Assembly (NCBI RefSeq): GCF_900289045.1 | Contig: NZ_LT985188.1 | Span: 2,232,001-2,296,000, forward strand | Source of the DNA: Micropruina glycogenica | Lineage (GTDB): Bacteria; Actinomycetota; Actinomycetes; Propionibacteriales; Propionibacteriaceae | DNA length: 64,000 nt | Direction of reading: 5' to 3' | In this document: positions 44,048 through 52,398 of the stretch, in pieces | Position numbering within the stretch: position 1 is the first letter of the stretch | Layout of the letters: each line of letters starts with the position of its first letter | The notes under the pieces: generated by a model | The model's input: the letters and a program-made list of their open reading frames with translations, nothing else | What the model was told of the DNA's origin: nothing | Database searches by the model: none | Position numbers and translations under genes: made by a program

Positions 44048-46117
44048 GTGACCACTGCAATCATCGATACCGACGCGGGCAGACCAACCGCCCCGGACGG
44101 CACTCCCCCGACGTCGGGCACCCCCGCCGCCACGGCCGGACGACCTTCGCGAGCCTTTTCGCCCGTCGTCCGCCGGGTTTCGCTGGCCGTGACGCTGCTC
44201 GCCGTGCTGGCCCTCTACACCTGGAACCTTGCCGCCTCGGGGTACGCGAACTCGTTCTACTCCGCGGCGGTGCAGGCCGGCGCCGAGTCGTGGAAGGCCT
44301 TCTTCTACGGCTCGCTGGACGCCGGCAACTCGATCACCGTCGACAAGACGCCGGGCTCGCTGTGGCTGATGGCGCTGTCGGTGCGCATCTTCGGCCTGAG
44401 CTCGTGGAGCATTCTGCTGCCGCAGGCGCTGCTCGGCGTCGGCTCGGCCTGGATCCTCTACGGCACCGTCCGCCGGTCGCTGGCCCGCTCGGGCTCGCCC
44501 AACCGCGCCCACTGGGCCGGCATCGTGGCGGCCCTGGCGTTCGCGCTCACCCCCGCGGCCACGCTGATGTTCCGGTTCAACAACCCCGACGCGCTGATGG
44601 TGTTCTGCTACGTGGCCGCCGCGGCCGTCACCCTGCGCGCGGCCGAGACGGCGTCGCGCAAGAAGCTGGCCCTGGCCGGTGCCCTGGTGGGCCTCGGGTT
44701 TCTGGCCAAGATGCTGCAGGCGTTCGTGATTCTGCCGTCGCTGGTGCTGGCCTACGCCGTCGCCGCCCCCGCCTCGTGGCGCAAGAAGATCGTCGACCTG
44801 CTGATTGCGTTCGCGGCTATGGTGGTGACCTTCGGCTGGTGGATCGCCATCGTCGAACTGGTCCCCGCCTCGTGGCGGCCCTACATCGGCGGCTCGCAGA
44901 CAAACTCGATTCTCGAACTGACCTTCGGCTACAACGGGTTGGGTCGGCTGAACGGCGACGAGACCGGCTCGGTCGGCAACGCGTCGGGCCGGTGGGGTCA
45001 GATCGGCATCGGCCGCATGTTCGTCACCCTGTCGGGCGAAATGGTGTCGTGGCTGATTCCGGCCGCCCTGCTGCTGGCCGTGGCCGGTTTCGTACTGCTC
45101 GGACGCCGCGGTTGGGGCACCACCCTGCGCAGCGGGGTCGAGACCGCACGCACCCGCACGGCCGGTGCGCTGGCGCTGTTCGCGAGCTGGCTGGTCATCA
45201 ACATCGCCGTGTTCAGCTACATGGCCGGCATCTACCACGACTACTACACCGTCGCCCTGGCTCCGGCGATCGGTGGCACGCTGGCGATCGGCGGGGCACT
45301 GGCCTGGACCCATCGCGACACTTGGGTCGGACGCGGGTCGCTCGCGCTGGCCGCCGTCGTCAGCGCCGCCTGGGGCATCGCCCTGGCCCGCGTCGCGGGC
45401 GGGGTGTACCTCACCACGTCCATCGTCGCCGGCGCCGTGCTGGTGGCTTGCGCCGCGCTGTTCTTGTTCGGACGCGGCGTCGGCCGCACCCTGCAAACCC
45501 TCGCGATCAGCGCCTCGATCGTCGCCGGACTGGCCGGCCCCGCCGCCTACTCGTTGAACACCGCCGCGACCCCGCACACCGGTTCGATCGTCACCGCCGG
45601 GCCGGCCCGCACCGGCATCTCTGGCAGCACCGGCACGGGCGGCGGTCCGAACGGTGGCGGACGTCCCGGCGGCCAGGGTCAGCCTCCCGGCCAGAATCAG
45701 AACGGCACCGGCTCGTCCACACGCGGCAGTGCAACCCGCGGCGGCGGCATGGGCGGGCTGATCAACGGCGCGAACGTGTCGTCCCAACTGCTCACGATGC
45801 TGACCACCGACGCCGACGGCTACACCTGGGTGGCGGCCACCACGGGCGCCCAGAACGCCGCCAGTTACCAGTTGGCGTCGGGTTCGGCGGTGATGGCGAT
45901 CGGCGGCTTCAACGGCTCCGACCCCTCGCCGACGCTGGAGCAGTTCCAGGCCTACGTGGCCGCGGGCCGGATTCACTACTTCATCGGCGGCGGCAACTTC
46001 GGCGGCCAGAACGGCGGTAGCAACGCCGCCTCGCAGATCGCCGAATGGGTGGCCGAGAACTACACCGCCACCACCGTCGGCGGCACCACCGTCTACGACC
46101 TGACGGCAGCCAAGTGA
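44048..46117 (+). CDS. Membrane glycosyltransferase, GT39/ArnT-like family
   Basis: 689 residues from a GTG. About a dozen TM helices span residues 40-510. The first large loop carries ANSFYSAAVQAGAESWKAFFYGSLDAGNSITVDKTPG, the conserved region of the polyprenol-phosphate-sugar-dependent family. A Gly/Asn/Gln-rich linker (about 520-575) leads to an extracellular domain of ~110 residues (SQLLTMLTTDADGYTWVAATTG ... YFIGGGNFGGQNGGS). It transfers a lipid-linked sugar outside the membrane; the acceptor is unknown. The next gene, 7 bases on, encodes a GT2-GtrA protein that would make and flip the lipid-linked sugar. Confidence 0.9.
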   Translation: MTTAIIDTDAGRPTAPDGTPPTSGTPAATAGRPSRAFSPVVRRVSLAVTLLAVLALYTWNLAASGYANSFYSAAVQAGAESWKAFFYGSLDAGNSITVDKTPGSLWLMALSVRIFGLSSWSILLPQALLGVGSAWILYGTVRRSLARSGSPNRAHWAGIVAALAFALTPAATLMFRFNNPDALMVFCYVAAAAVTLRAAETASRKKLALAGALVGLGFLAKMLQAFVILPSLVLAYAVAAPASWRKKIVDLLIAFAAMVVTFGWWIAIVELVPASWRPYIGGSQTNSILELTFGYNGLGRLNGDETGSVGNASGRWGQIGIGRMFVTLSGEMVSWLIPAALLLAVAGFVLLGRRGWGTTLRSGVETARTRTAGALALFASWLVINIAVFSYMAGIYHDYYTVALAPAIGGTLAIGGALAWTHRDTWVGRGSLALAAVVSAAWGIALARVAGGVYLTTSIVAGAVLVACAALFLFGRGVGRTLQTLAISASIVAGLAGPAAYSLNTAATPHTGSIVTAGPARTGISGSTGTGGGPNGGGRPGGQGQPPGQNQNGTGSSTRGSATRGGGMGGLINGANVSSQLLTMLTTDADGYTWVAATTGAQNAASYQLASGSAVMAIGGFNGSDPSPTLEQFQAYVAAGRIHYFIGGGNFGGQNGGSNAASQIAEWVAENYTATTVGGTTVYDLTAAK

Positions 46118-46124
46118 GGCCGCG

Positions 46125-47432
46125 ATGACGCTCACCATGAAGCCGGGGCAGGGTACGCACCGGGCCACCACCAAGCGGGCCGTGGTCGAGATCGTGGTGC
46201 CCGTGTACAACGAGGCGGCCGATCTCGAGGCCTCTGTTCGCCGGCTCACCGGCTACCTGGCGCACGAACTGCCCTATCGCTACCGGGTGACGATCGCCGA
46301 CAACGCGTCCACCGACGACACGTTGGCGATCGCGGGCCGGCTGGCCGCCGAACTGGACGGCGTGGGCGTCGTCCATCTGGCAGCGAAGGGCAGGGGCCGG
46401 GCACTCAAACAGGTGTGGCTGGCCAGCGACGCCGATGTGGTGGCCTACATGGACGTCGACCTCTCCACCGACCTGGCCGCCCTGCTGCCGCTGCTGGCTC
46501 CATTGGTGTCGGGGCACTCCGACGTGGCGATCGGCAGCAGGCTGGCCACCGGGTCGCGGGTGGTGCGCGGGCCGAAGCGTGAGTTCATCTCGCGCTGTTA
46601 CAACTTGATGCTGCGCGGTGCCCTGCAGGTGTCGTTCAGCGACGCCCAGTGCGGGTTCAAGGCCATGCGCAGCGACGTGGCCCGCCGCTTGCTGCCCCTG
46701 GTGCAAGACACCAACTGGTTCTTCGACACCGAGTTGCTGGTGCTCGCCCAGCGCGCCGGGCTGCGCATTCACGAGGTTCCGGTCGACTGGGTGGACGACC
46801 CGGGCACCACCGTCGACATCGCCGTCACCGCGACCGAAGACCTGCGCGGCGTCTGGCGGCTGATGAAGGGCCTGACCAGGGGTGACATACCGATCGCGGT
46901 GGTACGGGCCGAACTGGCCCGCCCCGCCCTGCCGGCCGCGGCGGCTCCGCAGGGACTGCTCGGGCAGATGCTGCGGTTCGGGGCCGTGGGCGTGGCGTCC
47001 ACGCTGGCGTACTTCGTCCTGTACGTGCTGCTGCGCTTGGGCCTGGACGCCCAGGCCGCCAACCTGACCGCCCTGGCGCTCACCGCGGTGGCCAACACCG
47101 CGGCGAACCGGGTGTTCACCTTCGGCGTGCGCGGCAACGACGGACTGTTCGGCCACCACGTCGTCGGCCTGGTTGCCTTCGTGGTGGCCCTCGGGCTGAC
47201 CAGCGGCTCGCTGGCCCTGCTGCATCTGTTGGCGGCGGACGCATCCAGGCTGGTCGAGGTGCTCGTGCTCGGGGCAGCCAACGCGGTGGCGACGGCGGTG
47301 CGGTTTCTGGCGCTCAAGTTAGCGATGGGCCGCTCACGCGCCCCTGACGTCGTTGCTCGCGATAGCGCTCGTTGCTCGCGTCCGGACGCGAGCAACGTCA
47401 CTGAACGCGAGCAACGTCCAACCGGCGGTTGA
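46125..47432 (+). CDS. Family 2 glycosyltransferase fused to a GtrA-type flippase domain
   Basis: 435 residues. Residues ~20-255 are a DPM1-like GT2 enzyme (EIVVPVYNEAADLEASV, IADNASTDDT, YMDVDLSTDLAALLPLL, QCGFKAMRSDVA). Residues ~285-400 are the four-helix GtrA domain (LRFGAVGVASTLAYFVLYVLL). It would load a sugar onto a polyprenol phosphate and help move it across the membrane for the upstream GT39 enzyme. The last ~30 residues (SRAPDVVARDSARCSRPDAS...) are encoded by a large palindrome and look like a recent addition to the reading frame. Confidence 0.92.
   Translation: MTLTMKPGQGTHRATTKRAVVEIVVPVYNEAADLEASVRRLTGYLAHELPYRYRVTIADNASTDDTLAIAGRLAAELDGVGVVHLAAKGRGRALKQVWLASDADVVAYMDVDLSTDLAALLPLLAPLVSGHSDVAIGSRLATGSRVVRGPKREFISRCYNLMLRGALQVSFSDAQCGFKAMRSDVARRLLPLVQDTNWFFDTELLVLAQRAGLRIHEVPVDWVDDPGTTVDIAVTATEDLRGVWRLMKGLTRGDIPIAVVRAELARPALPAAAAPQGLLGQMLRFGAVGVASTLAYFVLYVLLRLGLDAQAANLTALALTAVANTAANRVFTFGVRGNDGLFGHHVVGLVAFVVALGLTSGSLALLHLLAADASRLVEVLVLGAANAVATAVRFLALKLAMGRSRAPDVVARDSARCSRPDASNVTEREQRPTGG
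47351..47416. repeat. Nested four-arm palindrome at the end of the GT2-GtrA gene
   Basis: CGTTGCTCGCG at 47351 and 47370 faces CGCGAGCAACG at 47387 and 47406. The two spacers are both 8 bases, so the 66 bases are symmetric about 47383/47384; the inner 28 bases are a perfect palindrome. It lies inside the coding frame's last 28 codons and could act as a terminator-like cruciform or a protein-binding site. Confidence 0.9.
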
Positions 47433-47461
47433 GCTCGCCCTGTGGTCGCTAGACTCCGGGC

Positions 47462-48415
47462 GTGGTGAATGTCGGCGACCCTCCGGTGGTCGCGCAGGTG
47501 GTGCGCAACGGGTTCGTCGAATCGACCCACCGCGGCATCGTGGTGGTCACCCGATCGGACGGCTCGGTGTCGTATTCGCGCGGTGACTACGACAGTCACG
47601 TTCTGCCCCGCTCGTCGCTGAAGCCGATTCAGGCCCTGGCGATGGTGCGCTGCGGGCTGCAGGTGCCGCCCGACCAGCTGGCCATTGCCTGCGCCAGCCA
47701 CTCGGGCGAACCCATGCACCTGCAGGCGGTGCTCGACCTGCTGCACGGTGCCGGCCTCACCGAGGCCGACCTGCGCAACACCCCCGATCTGCCGCTGATC
47801 GACGCCCAGCGCAACCAGTGGATCGCCGAGGGCCGGCCGCCCAGCTCACTGGCCCAGAACTGCTCGGGCAAACACGCCGCCATGCTGGCCACCGCGGTGC
47901 TCAACGACTGGTCGCGCGACACCTACCTGAACCGCGGTCACCCCTGCCAGCAGGCCGTGATCGAGACCACCCGCGGCTTCGGCCAGCGCGTGTTCTGGAC
48001 CTCGATCGACGGCTGCGGCGCCCCCGCCTACGCGATCTCACTGGTGGGCCTGGCCCGCATCTTCGGCGAGTTGGCCAAGGCCACCGACGGCGCCGAGAAA
48101 GAGGTGGCCGACGCGATGCGCAGCCACCCCGAACTGGTCGGCGGCACCGGACGCGACGTCACCGACCTGATGCGGGGCGTGCCCGGCATGATCGCCAAGG
48201 ACGGCGCCGAGGGGGTCTACGCAGCGGGCCTGCCCGACGGTCGGGGCATCGCCATCAAAATCACCGACGGCGGGGTGCGGGCACGTCCGGTGGTGATGGG
48301 GGCGGTGCTGCGGCGCATGTGGCTCGGCGACGAGAAGCTGCGCCGGCGGCTGATGGACATGCCGATCTACGGCCGGGGCGTGCCAGTGGGAGCCGTCATA
48401 CCGGTGGACATCTGA
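47462..48415 (+). CDS. L-asparaginase II-type asparaginase (Rhizobium etli AnsA-like family)
   Basis: 317 residues from a GTG. It hydrolyses asparagine to aspartate and ammonia. The family pattern, unrelated to the E. coli-type enzyme, is visible: VVAQVVRNGFVESTHRGIVVV, FVES, LPRSSLKPIQALAMV, IACASHSGEPMHLQAV, QNCSGKHAAMLATA, SIDGCGAPAYAISL and VGGTGRDVTDLM. The SxxK-type catalytic pair is in RSSLKPIQA. Confidence 0.92.
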   Translation: MVNVGDPPVVAQVVRNGFVESTHRGIVVVTRSDGSVSYSRGDYDSHVLPRSSLKPIQALAMVRCGLQVPPDQLAIACASHSGEPMHLQAVLDLLHGAGLTEADLRNTPDLPLIDAQRNQWIAEGRPPSSLAQNCSGKHAAMLATAVLNDWSRDTYLNRGHPCQQAVIETTRGFGQRVFWTSIDGCGAPAYAISLVGLARIFGELAKATDGAEKEVADAMRSHPELVGGTGRDVTDLMRGVPGMIAKDGAEGVYAAGLPDGRGIAIKITDGGVRARPVVMGAVLRRMWLGDEKLRRRLMDMPIYGRGVPVGAVIPVDI

Positions 48416-48488
48416 GTCGTTTCCGGTGGTGCGGTTGCTCGGCCCGAATGGCCCCAGCCCAAGCAGGTCCACGCGTATGCCGTGGAAG

Positions 48489-48503
48489 CGCTGGTCGAGC
48501 TTG
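48489..48503. repeat. Left half of an interspersed repeat split by IS110 (right half at 49983-49990)
   Basis: CGCTGGTCGAGCTTG here and TCGAGACC at 49983 join to the dispersed unit CGCTGGTCGAGCTTG|TCGAGACC, present intact (with one gap) at 34221 and inverted at 40024. Confidence 0.8.
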
Positions 48504-48518
48504 ATGCTCCTATTGGTG

Positions 48519-49742
48519 TCAAGCGGCGGTGAGGTATTCGCGGTAGGCGTTGCTGAGGAGGATGTCGGGACGGGTGCCGCGTTCGAGTTCGCTGATTCGG
48601 GTGGGTGCGGTGCTGAGGTGCTGGGCGACTTGGGTGAGGGTGAGTTCTCGTTGGTGGCGCAGGGTTCTGAGGTCGTCGGTGCGGGGTGCCGGGGTTGGGT
48701 GGACGAGGAGGTGCCAGGCCTCGCGGGCGATCGCTCGTTTCAGGCAGCGCAGGACGTCTTTCTTGCTTTTGCCGGCGGCCCGGAGTTTGGCGGCGTAGGT
48801 TTTCGTGCGTGTGTCGGTGGACAGGCGGACGAGCGCGATCTGGTGCAGGGCCCAGTTGCCCTGCCGGTCACCGCCTCGGTTGAGGCGGTGCCGGGTGGTT
48901 TTGCCGGAGCTGGCGGGGATCGGTGCGGCACCGCAGAGCGCGGCGAAGGATGCTTCGGTGCGTAGCCGGTCGGGGTTGTCGCCCGCGCTGATCAGCAGGG
49001 TCGCGGTGGTGATCACGCCGTAGCCCTTGGTGGCGAGCATCGTGGGTGCGGCCTGGATGGTCAGGGTGTGTAGTTCGGTGTCGATCTCGTCGATCTCGGC
49101 GGTGAGGTTCTGGTGGCGGCGGGCGAGGCGGCGTAACGCTTGCCCGGTCGCGGCGGACACGCTGGTGGTTGCGGGTCCGGGCCGGGTGGTGGCGAGGGTG
49201 TCGATCAGGCGGTTGCCGGTCAGGTCGGTGAAGCGGGCTTTGAGGGCCTCTGGTGCGGTGATCAGCAGGCAGGTGATTTGTCGGTGCGCGGCGACGCGGG
49301 CCTTCATCGCGGAGCGGCGGACCGCCATGAGTACCCGGATCTGCTCGACCGGCCCGTCGTTGGTTTTCGCGACCGGCAGGGTCTCGGGTTCGGCTAGGGC
49401 CTGCGCCGCGGCAGCGTAGGCGTCGATCGGGTCCGACTTCCCGCGCCGCCGTTGAGCGCGTTTGGGGCGGATCACCTCACGAATCGACACCCCTGCCGTA
49501 GCCAGGGACCGGGCAAGGCCGGCACCGTAGGAGCTTGTGCCCTCGATACCGATCAACCTGATCGCGCCGAACGACGCGACGAAACTGAGGAGTTGGTCGT
49601 AGCCTGCCGGGGTCGCGGGAACCTTCAGGTCCCCGAGCCGGGCACCGGTGCCGACGGCGAGCACGGCAACGTGGTGGGTGTCCTTGTGTGTGTCGACTCC
49701 CGCGACGACCGAGGTGTCGCGGCCAGTGGTGGTTGTTGTCAT
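48519..49742 (-). CDS. IS110-family DEDD transposase with a C-terminal XRE-like helix-turn-helix
   Basis: 407 residues. The RuvC-like DEDD domain is at the N-terminus (VAGVDTHKDTHHVAVL, RLIGIEGTSSYG, RRRGKSDPIDAYAAA). The Tnp domain with the catalytic serine is near residues 230-330 (LISAGDNPDRLRTEASFAAL, PASSGKTTRHRLNRGGDRQ, KDVLRCLKRAIAREAW). Residues ~355-407 (DDLRTLRHQRELTLTQVAQHLSTAPTRISELERG) form an XRE-like HTH that standard IS110 transposases lack. Intact. Confidence 0.94.
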   Translation of the reverse strand: MTTTTTGRDTSVVAGVDTHKDTHHVAVLAVGTGARLGDLKVPATPAGYDQLLSFVASFGAIRLIGIEGTSSYGAGLARSLATAGVSIREVIRPKRAQRRRGKSDPIDAYAAAAQALAEPETLPVAKTNDGPVEQIRVLMAVRRSAMKARVAAHRQITCLLITAPEALKARFTDLTGNRLIDTLATTRPGPATTSVSAATGQALRRLARRHQNLTAEIDEIDTELHTLTIQAAPTMLATKGYGVITTATLLISAGDNPDRLRTEASFAALCGAAPIPASSGKTTRHRLNRGGDRQGNWALHQIALVRLSTDTRTKTYAAKLRAAGKSKKDVLRCLKRAIAREAWHLLVHPTPAPRTDDLRTLRHQRELTLTQVAQHLSTAPTRISELERGTRPDILLSNAYREYLTAA

Positions 49743-49982
49743 GATGGTGGAATGCCTTCCTGATGGTGGGCACGCCGGTCGGAGGCCGAGCAGACAAGAC
49801 GTTGATGAGGCTGACCAGGCTCATATGAAGTCATGCAAGGCCTTCGACCGGCGCTCTCGCAGGTCACCCCACGGCAAGAGGGTCGTGGACGGATCAAACC
49901 CAAGGCAGACCCCTTCCGGGGGTACGCCAGTCGAGACCAGGGTCACACGCCCCCTTGCCGGGAGGCACTTACATCCTCTACG
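49743..49982 (-). ncRNA. Candidate bridge-RNA region of the IS110 element
   Basis: The 240 bases 5' of the transposase are non-coding and contain several short hairpins (for example CCCCCGGAAGGGG, and CCGGTCGAAGG facing CCGACCGG). In IS110 elements of this arrangement the long non-coding end encodes the bridge RNA, whose loops pair with donor and target DNA. I did not fold it; position is by analogy only. Confidence 0.45.
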
Positions 49983-50002
49983 TCGAGACCTTTTGCGGCT
50001 AG

Positions 50003-51196
50003 GGAACCGCTGATCAACGTGCCATTCGTGGCGTGAGTGACGGTGATCGTGCTCTTGGAGGGGTTGGGTGTGGGCGTTGTCGGCTGATCGATTCGCTGCG
50101 GGGGGCCTGTTGGGGCGGTTTCGGGCAGGCTGACGCTATGCCGCCGCCGTGGTGAGAGCGACGGCACGTGCCCGCATCAGCCAGTTCGCCAACGCGAACG
50201 CGACGTGGAGACGATGGAGATTCTTCGCCAGGCCGCGGTAGCGGGTCTTGGTGAACCCGAAGTCTCGTTTGACGATCAGGAACGCGTGCTCGACCTTGGC
50301 CCGCACCCCGGCCTTGCGGGACTCGATCGCCCGCTCATGAGGATGCATCCTCGCCAACTGGCTCTTGCGGGCTGCAATGTGCCAGGTGACGCCGGCGAGG
50401 TGGGGATCGCCGGTGATCTCCTCGCGTTTGTCGACACCCAGGTAACCGGCATCGCCCCACCCGGCAGTGTCATCGGGCCGCATCAGATGGGCAGCCTCGG
50501 TGATATCGGACACGTTCGCTGCGGTGGCGGTGACCGAGTGCACATATCCGGTGCCGGCATCGGTGCCGATGTGGGCCTTCATCCCGAAGTACCACTGATT
50601 GCCCTTGCGGGTCTGGTGCATCTCGGGGTCCCTGGCACCGGTGGCGTTCTTGGTCGATGACGGTGCCGCAATGATCGTGGCGTCCACGATCGTGCCGCCC
50701 CGCATGATCCAACCCTCACGCTCAAACAGGTCGTTCTGCGCCGCCAGCAGTCTCTGGCCAAGCTGATGCTTCTCCAACAGGTGACGAAAGTGCAGCAGTG
50801 TGGTCGCGTCGGGCACCTGCTCCACCGTGAAGTCCACACCCAGGAACCGGCGCATCGCGAACGAGTCGTAGATCGCGTCCTCGACCCCCTCATCGGACAG
50901 GTTGAACCAGACCTGAAGCAAATACATGCGCAGCATCATCGCCAGCGGCTTCGCCTTCCGACCCGTCTTACCTGGCCGGTCCAGGTAGTAGTACGGCTCG
51001 ATCAGATCGATCCACACCTGCCACGGGATCGTGGCCTCCATCTGCTCCAAGAACTGCTCACGTTTGGAAACCCGCCGACGATTGCCGTACTCGACATCGG
51101 CGAAAGAAGGCTGCTCGCTGTCCATACCCCAACAATTTCGCGTCCCAACAGCCGAAGCCAGCCACCGAACCGCACACCACAAAGATCAGCGCATCC
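50003..51196 (-). mobile_element. IS5-family insertion sequence, copy 3 (1194 bp)
   Basis: Same element as copies 1-2 in reverse orientation. Bounded by CTAG at 49999-50002 and 51197-51200. Confidence 0.93.
50136..51125 (-). CDS. IS5-family DDE transposase (copy 3)
   Basis: 329 residues, intact. It has NATGARDPE, as in copies 4 and 5, but EAAHLM and the linked silent sites of copy 2. Confidence 0.95.
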   Translation of the reverse strand: MDSEQPSFADVEYGNRRRVSKREQFLEQMEATIPWQVWIDLIEPYYYLDRPGKTGRKAKPLAMMLRMYLLQVWFNLSDEGVEDAIYDSFAMRRFLGVDFTVEQVPDATTLLHFRHLLEKHQLGQRLLAAQNDLFEREGWIMRGGTIVDATIIAAPSSTKNATGARDPEMHQTRKGNQWYFGMKAHIGTDAGTGYVHSVTATAANVSDITEAAHLMRPDDTAGWGDAGYLGVDKREEITGDPHLAGVTWHIAARKSQLARMHPHERAIESRKAGVRAKVEHAFLIVKRDFGFTKTRYRGLAKNLHRLHVAFALANWLMRARAVALTTAAA

Positions 51197-51200
51197 CTAG

Positions 51201-52394
51201 GGAACCGCTGATCAACGTGCCATTCGTGGCGTGAGTGACGGTGATCGTGCTCTTGGAGGGGTTGGGTGTGGGCGTTGTCGGCTGATCGATTCGCTGCGGG
51301 GGGCCTGTTGGGGCGGTTTCGGGCAGGCTGACGCTATGCCGCCGCCGTGGTGAGAGCGACGGCACGTGCCCGCATCAGCCAGTTCGCCAACGCGAACGCG
51401 ACGTGGAGACGATGGAGATTCTTCGCCAGGCCGCGGTAGCGGGTCTTGGTGAACCCGAAGTCTCGTTTGACTATCAGGAACGCGTGCTCGACCTTGGCCC
51501 GCACCCCGGCCTTGCGGGACTCGATCGCCCGCTCATGAGGATGCATCCTCGCCAACTGGCTCTTGCGGGCTGCAATGTGCCAGGTGACGCCGGCGAGGTG
51601 GGGATCGCCGGTGATCTCCTCGCGTTTGTCGACACCCAGGTAACCGGCATCGCCCCACCCGGCAGTGTCATCGGGCCGCATCAGATGGACAGCCTCGGTG
51701 ATATCGGACACGTTCGCCGCGGTGGCGGTGACCGAGTGCACATATCCGGTGCCGGCATCGGTACCGATGTGGGCCTTCATCCCGAAGTACCACTGATTGC
51801 CCTTGCGGGTCTGGTGCATCTCGGGGTCCCTGGCACCGGTGGCGTTCTTGGTCGATGACGGTGCCGCAATGATCGTGGCGTCCACGATCGTGCCGCCCCG
51901 CATGATCCAACCCTCACGCTCAAACAGGTCGTTCTGCGCCGCCAGCAGTCTCTGGCCAAGCTGATGCTTCTCCAACAGGTGACGAAAGTGCAGCAGTGTG
52001 GTCGCGTCGGGCACCTGCTCCACCGTGAAGTCCACACCCAGGAACCGGCGCATCGCGAACGAGTCGTAGATCGCGTCCTCGACCCCCTCATCGGACAGGT
52101 TGAACCAGACCTGAAGCAAATACATGCGCAGCATCATCGCCAGCGGCTTCGCCTTCCGACCCGTCTTACCTGGCCGGTCCAGGTAGTAGTACGGCTCGAT
52201 CAGATCGATCCACACCTGCCACGGGATCGTGGCCTCCATCTGCTCCAAGAACTGCTCACGTTTGGAAACCCGCCGACGATTGCCGTACTCGACATCGGCG
52301 AAAGAAGGCTGCTCGCTGTCCATACCCCAACAATTTCGCGTCCCAACAGCCGAGGCCAGCCACCGAACCGCACACCACAAAGATCAGCGCATCC
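51201..52394 (-). mobile_element. IS5-family insertion sequence, copy 4 (1194 bp)
   Basis: Head-to-tail with copies 3 and 5, separated only by CTAG on each side (51197-51200 and 52395-52398). Confidence 0.93.
51334..52323 (-). CDS. IS5-family DDE transposase (copy 4)
   Basis: 329 residues, intact. It has NATGARDPE with EAVHLM and the silent sites of copy 1. Confidence 0.95.
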   Translation of the reverse strand: MDSEQPSFADVEYGNRRRVSKREQFLEQMEATIPWQVWIDLIEPYYYLDRPGKTGRKAKPLAMMLRMYLLQVWFNLSDEGVEDAIYDSFAMRRFLGVDFTVEQVPDATTLLHFRHLLEKHQLGQRLLAAQNDLFEREGWIMRGGTIVDATIIAAPSSTKNATGARDPEMHQTRKGNQWYFGMKAHIGTDAGTGYVHSVTATAANVSDITEAVHLMRPDDTAGWGDAGYLGVDKREEITGDPHLAGVTWHIAARKSQLARMHPHERAIESRKAGVRAKVEHAFLIVKRDFGFTKTRYRGLAKNLHRLHVAFALANWLMRARAVALTTAAA

Positions 52395-52398
52395 CTAG

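Larger units (their letters stand above)
48504..49982 (-). mobile_element. IS110-family insertion sequence, about 1.48 kb
   Basis: Limits are set by rejoining the flanking repeat: CGCTGGTCGAGCTTG before and TCGAGACC after. One G is shared at the junction. No terminal inverted repeats or target duplication, as expected for IS110. The transposase gene has only ~15 bases on its 3' side and ~240 non-coding bases on its 5' side. Confidence 0.82.

Noticed and set aside
43847-46249. An 800-codon minus-strand open frame opposite the GT39 glycosyltransferase
   Set aside because: Low-complexity Gly/Arg/Gln composition, no motif, fully antisense to a conserved membrane enzyme.
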